The notes: generated by a model from the letters alone, not told the origin. A stretch of DNA of 64,000 bases from Veillonella parvula (GCF_902810435.1 NZ_LR778174.1:1782501-1846500); one strand, 5' to 3'. Positions 47,756-58,483 are shown, numbered from the stretch's first letter. Translations and numbers: made by a program.

Positions 47756-50700
47756 ATGAAATCATCCAAAAATTGTAAGGTCACTGCTGCATTTCTTGCT
47801 GCAGCTGCATTGGGTGGTGTTGCCCATGCAGAGCCTACACTTAACATGAATGATTTAGTAGGTACGAGTACCAGTGCTGAATCAACGACACAGAGTCCTA
47901 CAAGTGTAGCAACTCCAGTCGTGAAACCAATTGCAACTCAGCCAGTCTTACCAGCTACACCACAACCGGCCACCGTTGTACAACAACAAACACCACCGAT
48001 GGCACAACCTCAACCATCCTACGTGATGCAACCAGCAACGGTTAGCCCTGTACAAACTCAACAAGTTACACCATTGCAATCAGTACCGCAACAAGTAGTA
48101 CCAATGCAATCTCAACAACAGGTTCAAACTCAACCTCAGTATGTTGTCAATAAAGATACAAAAACTGTCATGGAGCCTACATTAGCAATGCACAGTTTGA
48201 TAAATGTACAACGAAAAACTGAACCTGTTACTGTAGAGAAACCAGTGGATGGTAAGCAACAAGTACAAACTACACAAGTAGAGCGTACGCCTGTTGTTAT
48301 TCAACAAGAATCCATAGCTCCATTAACTGTATCAAATACTACAGTAACAAAAGCCGTAGTAGCAAAACAGAGGCTTACGATTCGAGATATTCAACGAGCT
48401 GAGCGTGAGCGTCTAGCTCAACTAGCCGCTGAAGAAGCATCCCAACAAGAAAATTTATCACAAGCTGATCAACAACAACTTGCTCAAAAGCAAGCTGAAG
48501 CACAACGGCAAGCCGCACTACAATCACAACAACAAGCAGAAGCCCAACGGCAAGCAGCTTTGCAGGCGGAACAAGAACGTGTGGTAGCTCAACAAGCAGA
48601 GGCTCAACGCCAAGCGGCTTTACGTGCTGAGCAGGAACGTATTGCGGCCCAACAAGCTGAGCAAGCGCGTATTGCAGAAGAACGTCGTCAAGCGGCAGAG
48701 CTGGAACGCATTCGTATCCAAGAGGAACAACGCCGTATTGCTGAGCAACAGGCGGAACAAGAGCGTATCGCTGCTCAACAAGCTGAAGCTCAACGTCAAG
48801 CGGCTATTAGAGCGGAACAAGAACGTATCGCCGCTCAACAAGCCGAAGCGCAACGTCAAGCCGCTATTAAAGCAGAACAAGAACGTATCGCCGCTCAACA
48901 AGCCGAAGCGCAACGTCAAGCCGCTATTAGAGCGGAACAAGAACGTCTTGCCGCTCAACAAGCCGAAGCGCAACGCCAAGCAGCTATTAAAGCTGAACAA
49001 GAACGTATCGCCGCTCAACAAGCAGAAGCGCAACGGCAAGCCGCTATTAAAGCTGAACAAGAACGTATCGCTGCTCAACAAGCTGAGGCTGAACGCCAAG
49101 CCGCTTTAAAAGCTGAACAAGAGCGTATTGCCACTCAACAGGCTGAAGCTCAACGCCAAGCAGCTATTAAAGCTGAACAAGAACGTATCGCCGCTCAACA
49201 AGCTGAGGCGCAACGGCAAGCCGCTATTAAAGCAGAACAAGAACGTATCGCCGCTCAGCAAGCCGAAGCGCAACGCCAAGCAGCTATTAAAGCTGAACAA
49301 GAGCGTATTGCCGCTCAACGGGCTGAAGCTCAACGCCAAGCAGCTTTAAAAGCTGAACGTGAGCGTATCCTCGCTCAACAGGCTGAAGAAGAACGCTTAG
49401 CGGCTGAAGAAGCAGCTCGCCAACGTGCTGAAGCCGCCGCTAAAGCTGAAGCCGAACGACAAGCAGTTATTAGAGCAGAACAAGAACGTATGGCAGCTCA
49501 ACAGGCTGAAGCTCAACGCCAAGCAGCTATTAAAGCAGAACAAGAACGTATCGCCGCACAACAGGCTGAATCTCAACGGCAAGCAGCTTTAAAAGCTGAA
49601 CAAGAGCGTATCGCGGCCGAGAAAGCTAAAGCTGAACGCGAAGCCGCTATAAAAGCGGAGCAAGAACGTATTGCTGCTAAACAAGCGGAACTTGCAAGAC
49701 AAGCTGTGATCCAAGAAGAACAAGAACGTTTAGCTGCTGAACAACTAGCAAAAGAAGAAGCGGCAGCTGCAGCTAAAGCTCAGGCTGAAGCAGAGGCAAA
49801 AGCTAAAGCAGAAGCAGACGCTGCAGCTAAAGCTCGGGCTGAAGCAGAGGCAAAAGCTAAAGCAGAAGCAGACGCTGCTGCTAAAGCGCAAGCTGAAGCA
49901 GAGGCAAAAGCTAAAGCAGAAGTAGATGCTGCTGCTAAAGCTCAGGCTGAAGCCGAGGCTAAGGCTAAAGCTCAATCTGAAGCCGAAGCAAAAGCTAAAT
50001 CTGACGCAGAGACTAAACAGGTTCAAGAAAGTAAATTACCGCAATCTTATGTAAACGCTCGTAATGAAGCTTCCACAAAGGGCTCTACTGTTACAGAAGA
50101 GAAAAATATTCTCTCCCAACCAATTGAACCCCCATTGCAAGCTGATGCGTCTGCAAAGATTAGTCTTGCTTTCGACGCGAAAAATTATGAATCCATGTCT
50201 ACCACAGTAGATAATAAGGAAATCAAATATCGCGCCTTCGAGTATATCCCTTACGTGGCTAATCCAATCGACATAGATCAGCAATACATGAACATTTATG
50301 TACCAGAGGAATATTTCAACAACGGCACTATCAACGGTTACAACACCCAAACAGCCCCTATCTTCATGCCAAATGCAGTAGGTGGTTACATGCCGAGCCA
50401 AGCTATGACGCCTAAGGTGGAAAATGGAAAACCTAACAGTGTTCTTTACGCATTATCCCGTGGTTATGTAGTAGCTTCCCCATCTACTCGTGGTCGTACC
50501 AATAAAGCTTCCGATGGCAACTTCATCGGTAAGGCCCCGGCAGTAATCGTTGACTTACAAGCGGCTACAGCCTACTTACACGCTAACGATTCCGCTATGC
50601 CAGGTAATGCAAACCGCATTATCACAAATGGTACAAGTGCAGGCGGTGGTGTATCCTTGTTACAAGGTGCAACTGGTAACAGTTCCGACTTCCAACCATA

Positions 50701-51604
50701 TTTACAAGCATTAGGTGCAGCTACAGCGGCAACTAATGTATACGCAGTATCTGCGTATGCCCCTATCACTAACCTTGATGCGGCTGATATGGCTTACGAA
50801 TGGAGCTATAATGGTATCACATCCTTTAACAAAGTAACTATGGGCCAAGGCGAATTACCACAAGCTAATGTAGGTGGCAACTCTGCTCCACCACAACGCA
50901 CGATGCAACGTGTAAACTTGAATGCAGACGATCTATCATACTCTAAAATGCTCAGCGAACACTTCCCTGATTACGTAAATAACTTACAATTACGTGACTC
51001 TCTAGGTCGTGTACTAAAACTTGACAAGAACGGTAACGGTACTTTCAAAAATTATGTAAAAGAATTTATTGTTGCTGCCGCTAATAAAGCAGCAGCTAAA
51101 GGTACTGATTTATCCAAGCATACATACCTTGTACGAGATAATAAAACAGGAACTATCAAAGACATAAACTGGGAAGCATATAACCACTTTGTAAGTCGCT
51201 CAAAAGCGCCTGGTGCCTTTGACTCTCGTGCTAATGATACAGGTGAAAACAATCTATTTGGTACAAGTACTACAGATAATAATCACTTTACCATTACTGC
51301 TGCATTACACGATTCAACAGCTAACCAAGATGTATACGTAGAAAATGCTAAGATCGTTACTATGATGAACCCAATGAACTATCTTGGTTCTCCTGCTGCG
51401 ACAAATGCACGATTCTATCGTATTCGTTATGGCACAGCCGACAGTAATACATCTGTTGCAATTCCTTTAATCGTAGGTACACGTGCTCAAAACCTTGGGT
51501 ACAGAGTAGATATGGCAACACCATTTAATGTAGATCACTCTGGTGACTACGATTTAGAAGAATTATTCAACTGGATGGATAATATCGTTAAAAACGGTAG
51601 ATAA
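47756..51604 (+). CDS. Secreted tannase-type hydrolase on a long helical repeat stalk
   Basis: This 1282-residue protein has a signal peptide with a predicted cut after AHA (about residue 25). A Pro/Gln-rich linker follows to about 200. A very long Ala/Gln/Glu/Arg-rich helical region spans about 205-758. The C-terminal alpha/beta hydrolase domain spans about 800-1282. The hydrolase matches bacterial tannases by eye: NAVGGYMP, NGTSAGGG (Ser961), VSAYAPITNLDAADMAYEW, and HSGDYDLEELFNWMD (His1261). Asp1229 lies 32 residues before the His, the spacing I recall for the catalytic Asp/His of Lactobacillus plantarum tannase. No LPXTG motif or autotransporter barrel is present, so how it is held at the surface is open. 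Confidence 0.85.
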   Translation: MKSSKNCKVTAAFLAAAALGGVAHAEPTLNMNDLVGTSTSAESTTQSPTSVATPVVKPIATQPVLPATPQPATVVQQQTPPMAQPQPSYVMQPATVSPVQTQQVTPLQSVPQQVVPMQSQQQVQTQPQYVVNKDTKTVMEPTLAMHSLINVQRKTEPVTVEKPVDGKQQVQTTQVERTPVVIQQESIAPLTVSNTTVTKAVVAKQRLTIRDIQRAERERLAQLAAEEASQQENLSQADQQQLAQKQAEAQRQAALQSQQQAEAQRQAALQAEQERVVAQQAEAQRQAALRAEQERIAAQQAEQARIAEERRQAAELERIRIQEEQRRIAEQQAEQERIAAQQAEAQRQAAIRAEQERIAAQQAEAQRQAAIKAEQERIAAQQAEAQRQAAIRAEQERLAAQQAEAQRQAAIKAEQERIAAQQAEAQRQAAIKAEQERIAAQQAEAERQAALKAEQERIATQQAEAQRQAAIKAEQERIAAQQAEAQRQAAIKAEQERIAAQQAEAQRQAAIKAEQERIAAQRAEAQRQAALKAERERILAQQAEEERLAAEEAARQRAEAAAKAEAERQAVIRAEQERMAAQQAEAQRQAAIKAEQERIAAQQAESQRQAALKAEQERIAAEKAKAEREAAIKAEQERIAAKQAELARQAVIQEEQERLAAEQLAKEEAAAAAKAQAEAEAKAKAEADAAAKARAEAEAKAKAEADAAAKAQAEAEAKAKAEVDAAAKAQAEAEAKAKAQSEAEAKAKSDAETKQVQESKLPQSYVNARNEASTKGSTVTEEKNILSQPIEPPLQADASAKISLAFDAKNYESMSTTVDNKEIKYRAFEYIPYVANPIDIDQQYMNIYVPEEYFNNGTINGYNTQTAPIFMPNAVGGYMPSQAMTPKVENGKPNSVLYALSRGYVVASPSTRGRTNKASDGNFIGKAPAVIVDLQAATAYLHANDSAMPGNANRIITNGTSAGGGVSLLQGATGNSSDFQPYLQALGAATAATNVYAVSAYAPITNLDAADMAYEWSYNGITSFNKVTMGQGELPQANVGGNSAPPQRTMQRVNLNADDLSYSKMLSEHFPDYVNNLQLRDSLGRVLKLDKNGNGTFKNYVKEFIVAAANKAAAKGTDLSKHTYLVRDNKTGTIKDINWEAYNHFVSRSKAPGAFDSRANDTGENNLFGTSTTDNNHFTITAALHDSTANQDVYVENAKIVTMMNPMNYLGSPAATNARFYRIRYGTADSNTSVAIPLIVGTRAQNLGYRVDMATPFNVDHSGDYDLEELFNWMDNIVKNGR
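48781..49380 (+). repeat. Ten 60-bp tandem coding repeats in the stalk
   Basis: Ten consecutive units of exactly 60 bp encode the 20-residue period AEAQRQAAIKAEQERIAAQQ with few substitutions and no indels. Partial or diverged units flank it on both sides (about 48540-48700 and 49500-49620). A second Ala-rich repeat (AKAEAEAKAKAEADAA-like) follows at about 49750-50010. Copy number is likely to vary between strains. Confidence 0.9.
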
Positions 51605-51631
51605 TTACAATTAAATACATACCAAAATACT

Positions 51632-51658
51632 AAAGGAGCTACCCAGTAGCTCCTTTTT
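51632..51658 (+). terminator. Terminator after the tannase-like gene
   Basis: A perfect 10-bp stem AAAGGAGCTA/TAGCTCCTTT with loop CCCAG is followed by TT-rich sequence. Confidence 0.85.
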
Positions 51659-51790
51659 CATATACAATTATAAATTTTCTTGTGTTTTCAATTATAAATG
51701 TTATTGTGAAAGTTCCTCTCCGACTATGAATAATCTGCACCATTATTTAATCAGTACATCACCCTATTATAATAATAAAAGAATTCAATC

Positions 51791-51826
51791 AAAAAAGGAT
51801 GCCCCCTGTAAAATACAGAGGGCATC
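51791..51826 (-). terminator. Terminator after cysK
   Basis: The 13-bp stem GATGCCCCCTGTA/TACAGAGGGCATC (one wobble) with loop AAA is followed on the minus strand by six T residues. The gap from 51827 to the cysK stop holds no gene; it contains one CTTTCAC heptamer at 51926. Confidence 0.85.
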
Positions 51827-51944
51827 TGAGTGTCTGAGCCAATAAATACTATGTATCCAAAAAATCGATGCATAGTACTAAGCAAGAGACTACTTAATTA
51901 TATTAAGGTAAAAGCAATTATTATGCTTTCACCATGATAGGTGA

Positions 51945-52880
51945 TTAAACTTCAGGGAATAAAGCTGTAGATAAGTAGCGTTCGCCTGTATCAGGGAGAA
52001 TTACTACAATATTTTTACCTTTATTTTCAGGGCGTTTTGCCAATTCTTGAGCCGCCCAAAGCGCAGCACCAGAGGAAATACCTACCAATACACCTTCTGT
52101 GTGACCAAAAGCTTGAGATGTAGCAAAAGCATCCTCATTAGAAACTTGGATTACTTCATCGTAAATGTTAGTATCCAATGTATCTGGAATGAAGCCAGCA
52201 CCTAAGCCTTGGATTTTATGAGGGCCTGGTTTACCATTAGATAATATAGGAGAGTCTGCTGGTTCTACGGCAACCACATGTACATCAGGGTTTTGTTCTT
52301 TTAAGTAACGACCTGCACCTGTCAACGTACCGCCTGTACCAACACCAGATACGTAGATATCTACAGTACCATCAGTATCTTGCCAGATTTCAGGGCCAGT
52401 TGTTCTGTAGTGAATTGCAGGATTAGCTTGATTTACGAACTGACCTGCTTCAATAGCACCAGCTGTAGCCGTTACGATTTCCTTAGCTTTTGCAATAGCG
52501 CCTTTCATACCAAGAGAACCGTCAGTCAATACGAGCTGAGCGCCATAACCAAGCATTAATTTACGGCGTTCAATGGACATTGTTTCAGGCATTACGATTA
52601 CAACTTTATAGCCAAGCGCAGCACCTACAGCAGATAGGCCAATACCAGTATTACCAGATGTAGCTTCTACAATTGTACCGCCTGGTTGTAATTCACCAGA
52701 TTCAACTGCAGCTTGAATGATTGCTGCTGCGATACGGTCTTTTACGGAACCGCCTGGATTGAAGTATTCCAATTTTGCGAAAATATTAGCGTTTGCACCA
52801 TATTTTTTACCAAAACGTGTAGCAGCTAATAATGGTGTTTTACCAATTAATTCAACAAAAGATTTTGCAATTTTAGACAT
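51945..52880 (-). CDS. cysK: Cysteine synthase (O-acetylserine sulfhydrylase)
   Basis: This PLP enzyme of 311 residues makes cysteine from O-acetylserine and sulfide. The PLP lysine lies in GGSVKDRIAAAII, the substrate loop is TSGNTGIGLSAVGAALGYK, and the phosphate loop GTGGTLTGAGRYLKEQNP follows. The start at ATG 52880 is preferred for its AGGAGT site. It follows an Rrf2-family gene by 15 bases, suggesting a self-regulating unit. Confidence 0.95.
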   Translation of the reverse strand: MSKIAKSFVELIGKTPLLAATRFGKKYGANANIFAKLEYFNPGGSVKDRIAAAIIQAAVESGELQPGGTIVEATSGNTGIGLSAVGAALGYKVVIVMPETMSIERRKLMLGYGAQLVLTDGSLGMKGAIAKAKEIVTATAGAIEAGQFVNQANPAIHYRTTGPEIWQDTDGTVDIYVSGVGTGGTLTGAGRYLKEQNPDVHVVAVEPADSPILSNGKPGPHKIQGLGAGFIPDTLDTNIYDEVIQVSNEDAFATSQAFGHTEGVLVGISSGAALWAAQELAKRPENKGKNIVVILPDTGERYLSTALFPEV

Positions 52881-52895
52881 AGTGGTCACTCCTTA

Positions 52896-53345
52896 TTAAA
52901 TAGAACCATCCCAATTATCATATTTTGTATCAAGTTTAGCGTAAGTCCCATCAATTACATCTTGTAGGGTTACGTTTTCTAAATAATCATGAATATAGTT
53001 TTGTAAGCCTGCCCAGAAACCAACGGTGCGTTCGTTGATTACTGTATCAGTACTCACCCCTTCATCAAGGGTAGATATGATAGCCATCGATTCCTCAGTA
53101 GCAAGCAATATTTCAATAATTGTGTACTCCTTAGGGCTTTTAGACAATCGATATCCGCCGTATTTACCGCGGATACTATCCACTAGGTTAGCAGCGCCTA
53201 AACGAGCTACGATACCTTCTAGGTATTTTTCAGATATGCCTTGTCGTTCTGCCACAGATCGCAAGGAAACTGGTTTATCTTGCCCTTGCTCTGCCAAATC
53301 GATGAGAACCATCAATGCATAACGACCTTTTGTGGAAATCCTCAT
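52896..53345 (-). CDS. Rrf2-family repressor, CymR-like
   Basis: This 149-residue winged-helix protein has the Rrf2 start MRISTKGRYALMVLIDLA and the wing GKYGGYRLSKSP. It contains no cysteine at all, so it cannot hold an IscR-type iron-sulfur cluster. With cysK 15 bases downstream, it matches CymR, the master cysteine regulator that works as a complex with CysK in Bacillus and Staphylococcus. The upstream region contains TTTATAAA twice (about 53415-53430) as possible but unproven operator half sites. Confidence 0.85.
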   Translation of the reverse strand: MRISTKGRYALMVLIDLAEQGQDKPVSLRSVAERQGISEKYLEGIVARLGAANLVDSIRGKYGGYRLSKSPKEYTIIEILLATEESMAIISTLDEGVSTDTVINERTVGFWAGLQNYIHDYLENVTLQDVIDGTYAKLDTKYDNWDGSI

Positions 53346-53527
53346 ATATCTTGCCTTTCTTTGTAAACGTTAGTGTTAAACACACCCATATTAAAAAGTG
53401 CCTATATTATATTTATAAAGCTATTTATAAAACCTTTCACATTAATAGGAATTAATTTCATTATAGACCACTCACTATAAAAATGCAAGAACTTATTTCC
53501 TACTTTTATAAAGGGATATTAACAACA

Positions 53528-53559
53528 CAAAAGGACCAGCCCGAAGGCCAGTCCTTTTG
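53528..53559 (-). terminator. Terminator after ahpC
   Basis: The stem CAAAAGGAC/GTCCTTTTG, with a short internal mismatch and an inner GCC/GGC, is followed on the minus strand by TGTTG; the T-run is weak. Position after ahpC fits. Confidence 0.6.
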
Positions 53560-53593
53560 CGTATAGTTTGTAGTTTGTTATATGAGGTTTACC

Positions 53594-53707
53594 ATGATGA
53601 ATTGGAGAGGGTTCATCTGGTATTGGGACTTACCGTATCGTCAGGAAAACGATGCGCGCCCGTGTTTATGTCATTTGAGGAGTTATCTAGATTACTCTAG
53701 CATTTAA
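53594..53707 (+). CDS. Candidate 37-residue small protein
   Basis: An ORF on the plus strand begins with two ATG codons after GAGG at an 8-base spacing. It encodes a Trp/Tyr-rich peptide (MMNWRGFIWYWDLPYRQEN and on) with two Cys near the middle. It lies antisense to the ahpC 3' region, between the ahpC stop and its terminator. No promoter or homologue is recognised. It may be spurious, but the ribosome site and its higher GC content than the flanks are unusual for a gap. Confidence 0.25.
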   Translation: MMNWRGFIWYWDLPYRQENDARPCLCHLRSYLDYSSI

Positions 53708-53722
53708 GTATAAGTTTCTTAA

Positions 53723-54286
53723 TTAGATTTTACCTACAAGATCAAGACCTGGTTTCAAAGTGTCTTTACCTGGCTTCCAACGTGCAGGGCACACTTGATC
53801 GCCATGTTTAGCTACGAATTGAGCAGCTTGTACTTTGCGAACCAATTCTTCAGCGGAACGGCCGATACCCATATCATGAATTTCTGCTGTACGCACGAAG
53901 CCTTCTGGATCTACTACGAATGTACCACGGTAAGCCATAGCAGATTCTTCTTGGAATACATCGAAGAAGTCAGCCAATTCATGTTTTTTGTCAGCTAACA
54001 TGTAGTACTCGATTTTATTGATGCTTGGAGAAGCATCAGACCATGCTTTGTGAACGAATTCGGAGTCACAAGATACGGAGTAAACTTCGCAACCCAATTC
54101 TTTCAACTCTGCATAAGAGTTTTGTACGTCTTCCAACTCAGTAGGGCATACGAATGTAAAGTCTGCTGGATAGAATACGAATACAGACCATTTACCCAAC
54201 ACGTCTGCAGTGCTAACTTTTACCAATTCAGGTTTTTTGAAAGCATCAAGTGTAAATTCAGGAAGTTGTTTACCAATAATAGACAT
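53723..54286 (-). CDS. ahpC: Peroxiredoxin AhpC
   Basis: This 187-residue typical 2-Cys peroxiredoxin reduces hydrogen peroxide and organic peroxides. The peroxidatic cysteine is Cys47 in DFTFVCPTE and the resolving cysteine is Cys166 in DQVCPARWKPG. GGAGGA precedes the ATG. No ahpF is adjacent, so it must be reduced by a thioredoxin-type system elsewhere. Confidence 0.95.
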   Translation of the reverse strand: MSIIGKQLPEFTLDAFKKPELVKVSTADVLGKWSVFVFYPADFTFVCPTELEDVQNSYAELKELGCEVYSVSCDSEFVHKAWSDASPSINKIEYYMLADKKHELADFFDVFQEESAMAYRGTFVVDPEGFVRTAEIHDMGIGRSAEELVRKVQAAQFVAKHGDQVCPARWKPGKDTLKPGLDLVGKI

Positions 54287-54374
54287 GTTATGTCCTCCTT
54301 ATTTGAGTTCCATATTTAACGAATATATTTATATTGGTGTACTTAACACCATATCTATATCTATCTTTGTCTAT

Positions 54375-54403
54375 ATAATAACAAATATCATTCAATATTG
54401 CAA
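54375..54403 (-). promoter_or_regulatory. ahpC promoter
   Basis: On the minus strand, -35 TTGCAA (54398-54403) and -10 TATTAT (54375-54380) are 17 bases apart, about 90 bases before the start. A convincing PerR box was not found. Confidence 0.6.
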
Positions 54404-54459
54404 GCGTTATTTTTAAATTTATCGATATATTTTCCCAACTTTTTTCAATGTAAGCAAAA

Positions 54460-54494
54460 AAAGAAGAAAGATGCTCATTTCTGAGCACCTTTCT
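54460..54494 (-). terminator. Terminator after the small pyrG-linked gene
   Basis: On the minus strand GAAAGGTGCTCA pairs with TGAGCATCTTTC (one mismatch/wobble) around GAAA, followed by a C/T-rich run with TTTTTTT. The stop codon of the 71-residue gene lies inside the stem. Confidence 0.8.
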
Positions 54495-54690
54495 TTTTTT
54501 TACGTACTACAATAGACTTACTGTTCACAGTAGCGTGATCAAAAGCGATTAAATCCGCTATATTAGCAAGCCCTCTTCGTGCTATGTGACCAGTTGTAGA
54601 TTGTTCTTTTCCCGATTTACCATATACAAACTGCTCTAGTTTGAGTGCAGCTAATATAAATAAACCTATAATAGATAAAACAGATCCCAT
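54475..54690 (-). CDS. Small membrane protein of unknown function after pyrG
   Basis: This 71-residue protein is not recognised. It has a hydrophobic N-terminus (about residues 2-18) and a polar, basic C-terminus (RKKKKGAQK). It starts 9 bases after the pyrG stop without a good ribosome site and ends inside a terminator stem, so it is probably expressed with pyrG. It may be poorly translated or not real. Confidence 0.45.
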   Translation of the reverse strand: MGSVLSIIGLFILAALKLEQFVYGKSGKEQSTTGHIARRGLANIADLIAFDHATVNSKSIVVRKKKKGAQK

Positions 54691-54699
54691 CGTTTTAAT

Positions 54700-56322
<1,623 letters not shown>

Positions 56323-56325
56323 CTA

Positions 56326-58059
56326 TTACATTTTTTCCGGAGCGGAAATACCTAAAATACCCAAGCCTTGACGAAGAACGAGGGCAATCGCTGTGATTAA
56401 TCCAAGACGAGCTTGTTGCAACGCTGGATCTACGCCAATGATACGACCTTGACGGTAGAATGAATGGAACATGCTTGCCAAATCGTATAAGTACCGAGCA
56501 ATACGATGAGGTGCACGATGTTCAGCAGCTTGAACGACCTCTTCCGGATATTCAGCTAATTTCTTAATTAATTCTAATTCCATTTCACTTGTAAGTGTTG
56601 TGAAATCAGTTTCACTATAATCGCCAAATGCGATGCCAGCTTCACGCACTTGGTTGTAAATGCTGTGAATACGAGCATGAGCATATTGGATATAATACAC
56701 CGGGTTGTCATTACTGCGAGATTTTGCCAAGTTAATATCGAAATCAAGTTGGCTGTCTAAGGAACGCATCAAGAAGAAATAGCGAGACGCATCTACGCCA
56801 ACCTCTTCAATCAATTCATCTAATGTAACGCTATCACCACTACGTTTAGACAATTTAACAAGTTGTCCGTCACGGAACAATGCTACCATTTGTAATAACA
56901 ATACTGTTAATTTATCAGGGTCATAACCAAATGCCGCCATAGCCGCTTTTACACGACATACATAGCCATGATGGTCAGCGCCCCAAATATCAATCATTTC
57001 TTTAAAGCCACGATCAAATTTATTGCGATGATACGCAATATCTGCCGCCAAATATGTAGGAACCCCATTATCACGAATAACTACGCGGTCTTTATCATCA
57101 CCATAATCAGTAGATTTTAACCATAAAGCACCGTTTTTTTCATAAACTTTGCCAAGGGCCTTTAATGCCTCTACGGAATGATGAATCTCATCCGTTTCAT
57201 GAACTGTACGTTCAGAGAACCAATTATCAAAAGTAACGCGGAAGTTTCTTAATGTTTCCTCTAAGCGAGCTAATTTTTCTTTTAAGCCCTCTTCCTTAAA
57301 CAAGGCTACACGATCTGCTTCGTTCATAGCATTTAATTTATCAAAGCCTTCGCGTTCTGCAATCGCTTTCGCTGTTTCAATAATATCTGGGCCACGATAG
57401 CCATTTTCAGGGAACACTAAAGCCCCTTCTGGAATATCGAACTCAGGCATAGAACCGTCTTCATTGCGTTTAGGTGGGAATACTAATGTAGCACCTTGTA
57501 ACTCTTGGAAACGGTACTCAATGGAAATAGCCATGTTGTCGATTTGATTACCTGCATCATTGATATAGTACTCGGATTGTACATTATAACCCGCTGCACG
57601 CAACAAGTTTACAAGAGCACTACCGTACGCAGCACCGCGACCATGACCAACATGCAATGGACCTGTTGGGTTTGCACTTACGTACTCTACTTGAATCGTA
57701 TCGCGCGCACGCAATGGTTGAACACCATACTCAGTACCAGCATTCAAAATGGCTTTTAACGTATCGTACACCATATCAGATTTCAAAAAGAAATTAATAA
57801 AACCTGCGCCGGCAACCTCAGCACGTTCAAGCCAATCAAAATTCATATGACTAATCAAAGCTTCAGCAATGGCTCGAGGATTTTGACGAGCTACACGAGC
57901 GGATTGCATAGCGATGTTTGTAGAAAAATCACCGAATTCCTTTTGAGGTGGCACTTCGAGAACGATTTCTGGATATTCCCCAGCCGGCAAATCACCGCTG
58001 TTAATCGTATCTTGTAATGCCTGTTCAATCCCCGATTTCAGGATTTCCTTCATGTCCAT
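56326..58059 (-). CDS. argS: Arginyl-tRNA synthetase
   Basis: This class I synthetase has 577 residues, an N-terminal Add-1 domain, the HIGH-type motif as HVGH in ANPTGPLHVGHGRGAA, and the anticodon-binding DALR domain at the C-terminus (YLYDLASMFHSFY). The KMSKS loop is degenerate (VKLSKRSG), as is common in ArgRS. It overlaps the preceding DUF1934 gene by 35 bases. Confidence 0.96.
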   Translation of the reverse strand: MDMKEILKSGIEQALQDTINSGDLPAGEYPEIVLEVPPQKEFGDFSTNIAMQSARVARQNPRAIAEALISHMNFDWLERAEVAGAGFINFFLKSDMVYDTLKAILNAGTEYGVQPLRARDTIQVEYVSANPTGPLHVGHGRGAAYGSALVNLLRAAGYNVQSEYYINDAGNQIDNMAISIEYRFQELQGATLVFPPKRNEDGSMPEFDIPEGALVFPENGYRGPDIIETAKAIAEREGFDKLNAMNEADRVALFKEEGLKEKLARLEETLRNFRVTFDNWFSERTVHETDEIHHSVEALKALGKVYEKNGALWLKSTDYGDDKDRVVIRDNGVPTYLAADIAYHRNKFDRGFKEMIDIWGADHHGYVCRVKAAMAAFGYDPDKLTVLLLQMVALFRDGQLVKLSKRSGDSVTLDELIEEVGVDASRYFFLMRSLDSQLDFDINLAKSRSNDNPVYYIQYAHARIHSIYNQVREAGIAFGDYSETDFTTLTSEMELELIKKLAEYPEEVVQAAEHRAPHRIARYLYDLASMFHSFYRQGRIIGVDPALQQARLGLITAIALVLRQGLGILGISAPEKM

Positions 58060-58483
58060 GCTCTATATCCTCCCGCACGTCTATATCTAACTGATTATAA
58101 AATTGCCATTCACCTTCAACGGAAATATCATATCCTAAATGAACATGACCTACGCCATCATGAAAGTCTACTGTTAATTCATGAGTATTTACAGCCATAT
58201 GTAAATCACCATATGGTGTTTCATATACGGCTTCACGTTCTTCACCACGGACGTATTGATGACGCATATTGACAGCCCCTGTTCGGAGCAACACGATAGA
58301 ATCATCATGAATTTTAATGGTCGTCTTAACCCCATCCAATCCAGTCACACTAGATTCTTCATAACGCACATATTGAGCATTACCTTTTTCATGTGACGTA
58401 CCTGGGGAAATCAGTTCCACTACGGTATCCTTGCCATCCATATCTCGTTGTACACTCTTTACGGACACTAGAACCCGCTTCAT
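58025..58483 (-). CDS. DUF1934 beta-barrel protein (YwiB-like)
   Basis: This 152-residue predicted small beta-barrel protein of the DUF1934 family has no known function. It is often next to argS in Firmicutes, as here. It starts at ATG 58483 with GGAGG six bases upstream and overlaps argS by 35 bases, so translation is coupled. The C-terminus is acidic (DIDVREDIEHGHEG). Confidence 0.8.
   Translation of the reverse strand: MKRVLVSVKSVQRDMDGKDTVVELISPGTSHEKGNAQYVRYEESSVTGLDGVKTTIKIHDDSIVLLRTGAVNMRHQYVRGEEREAVYETPYGDLHMAVNTHELTVDFHDGVGHVHLGYDISVEGEWQFYNQLDIDVREDIEHGHEGNPEIGD

Noticed and set aside
48781-49380. Regularly spaced repeats that could suggest a CRISPR array
   Set aside because: The repeats are contiguous, have no unique spacers, and encode one continuous protein frame.
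48620-50026. Several long open frames antisense to or out of frame with the tannase stalk
   Set aside because: They arise from the 60-bp and Ala-rich repeat composition, have implausible Leu/Phe/Ser- or Asn/Lys-repeat products and no ribosome sites.
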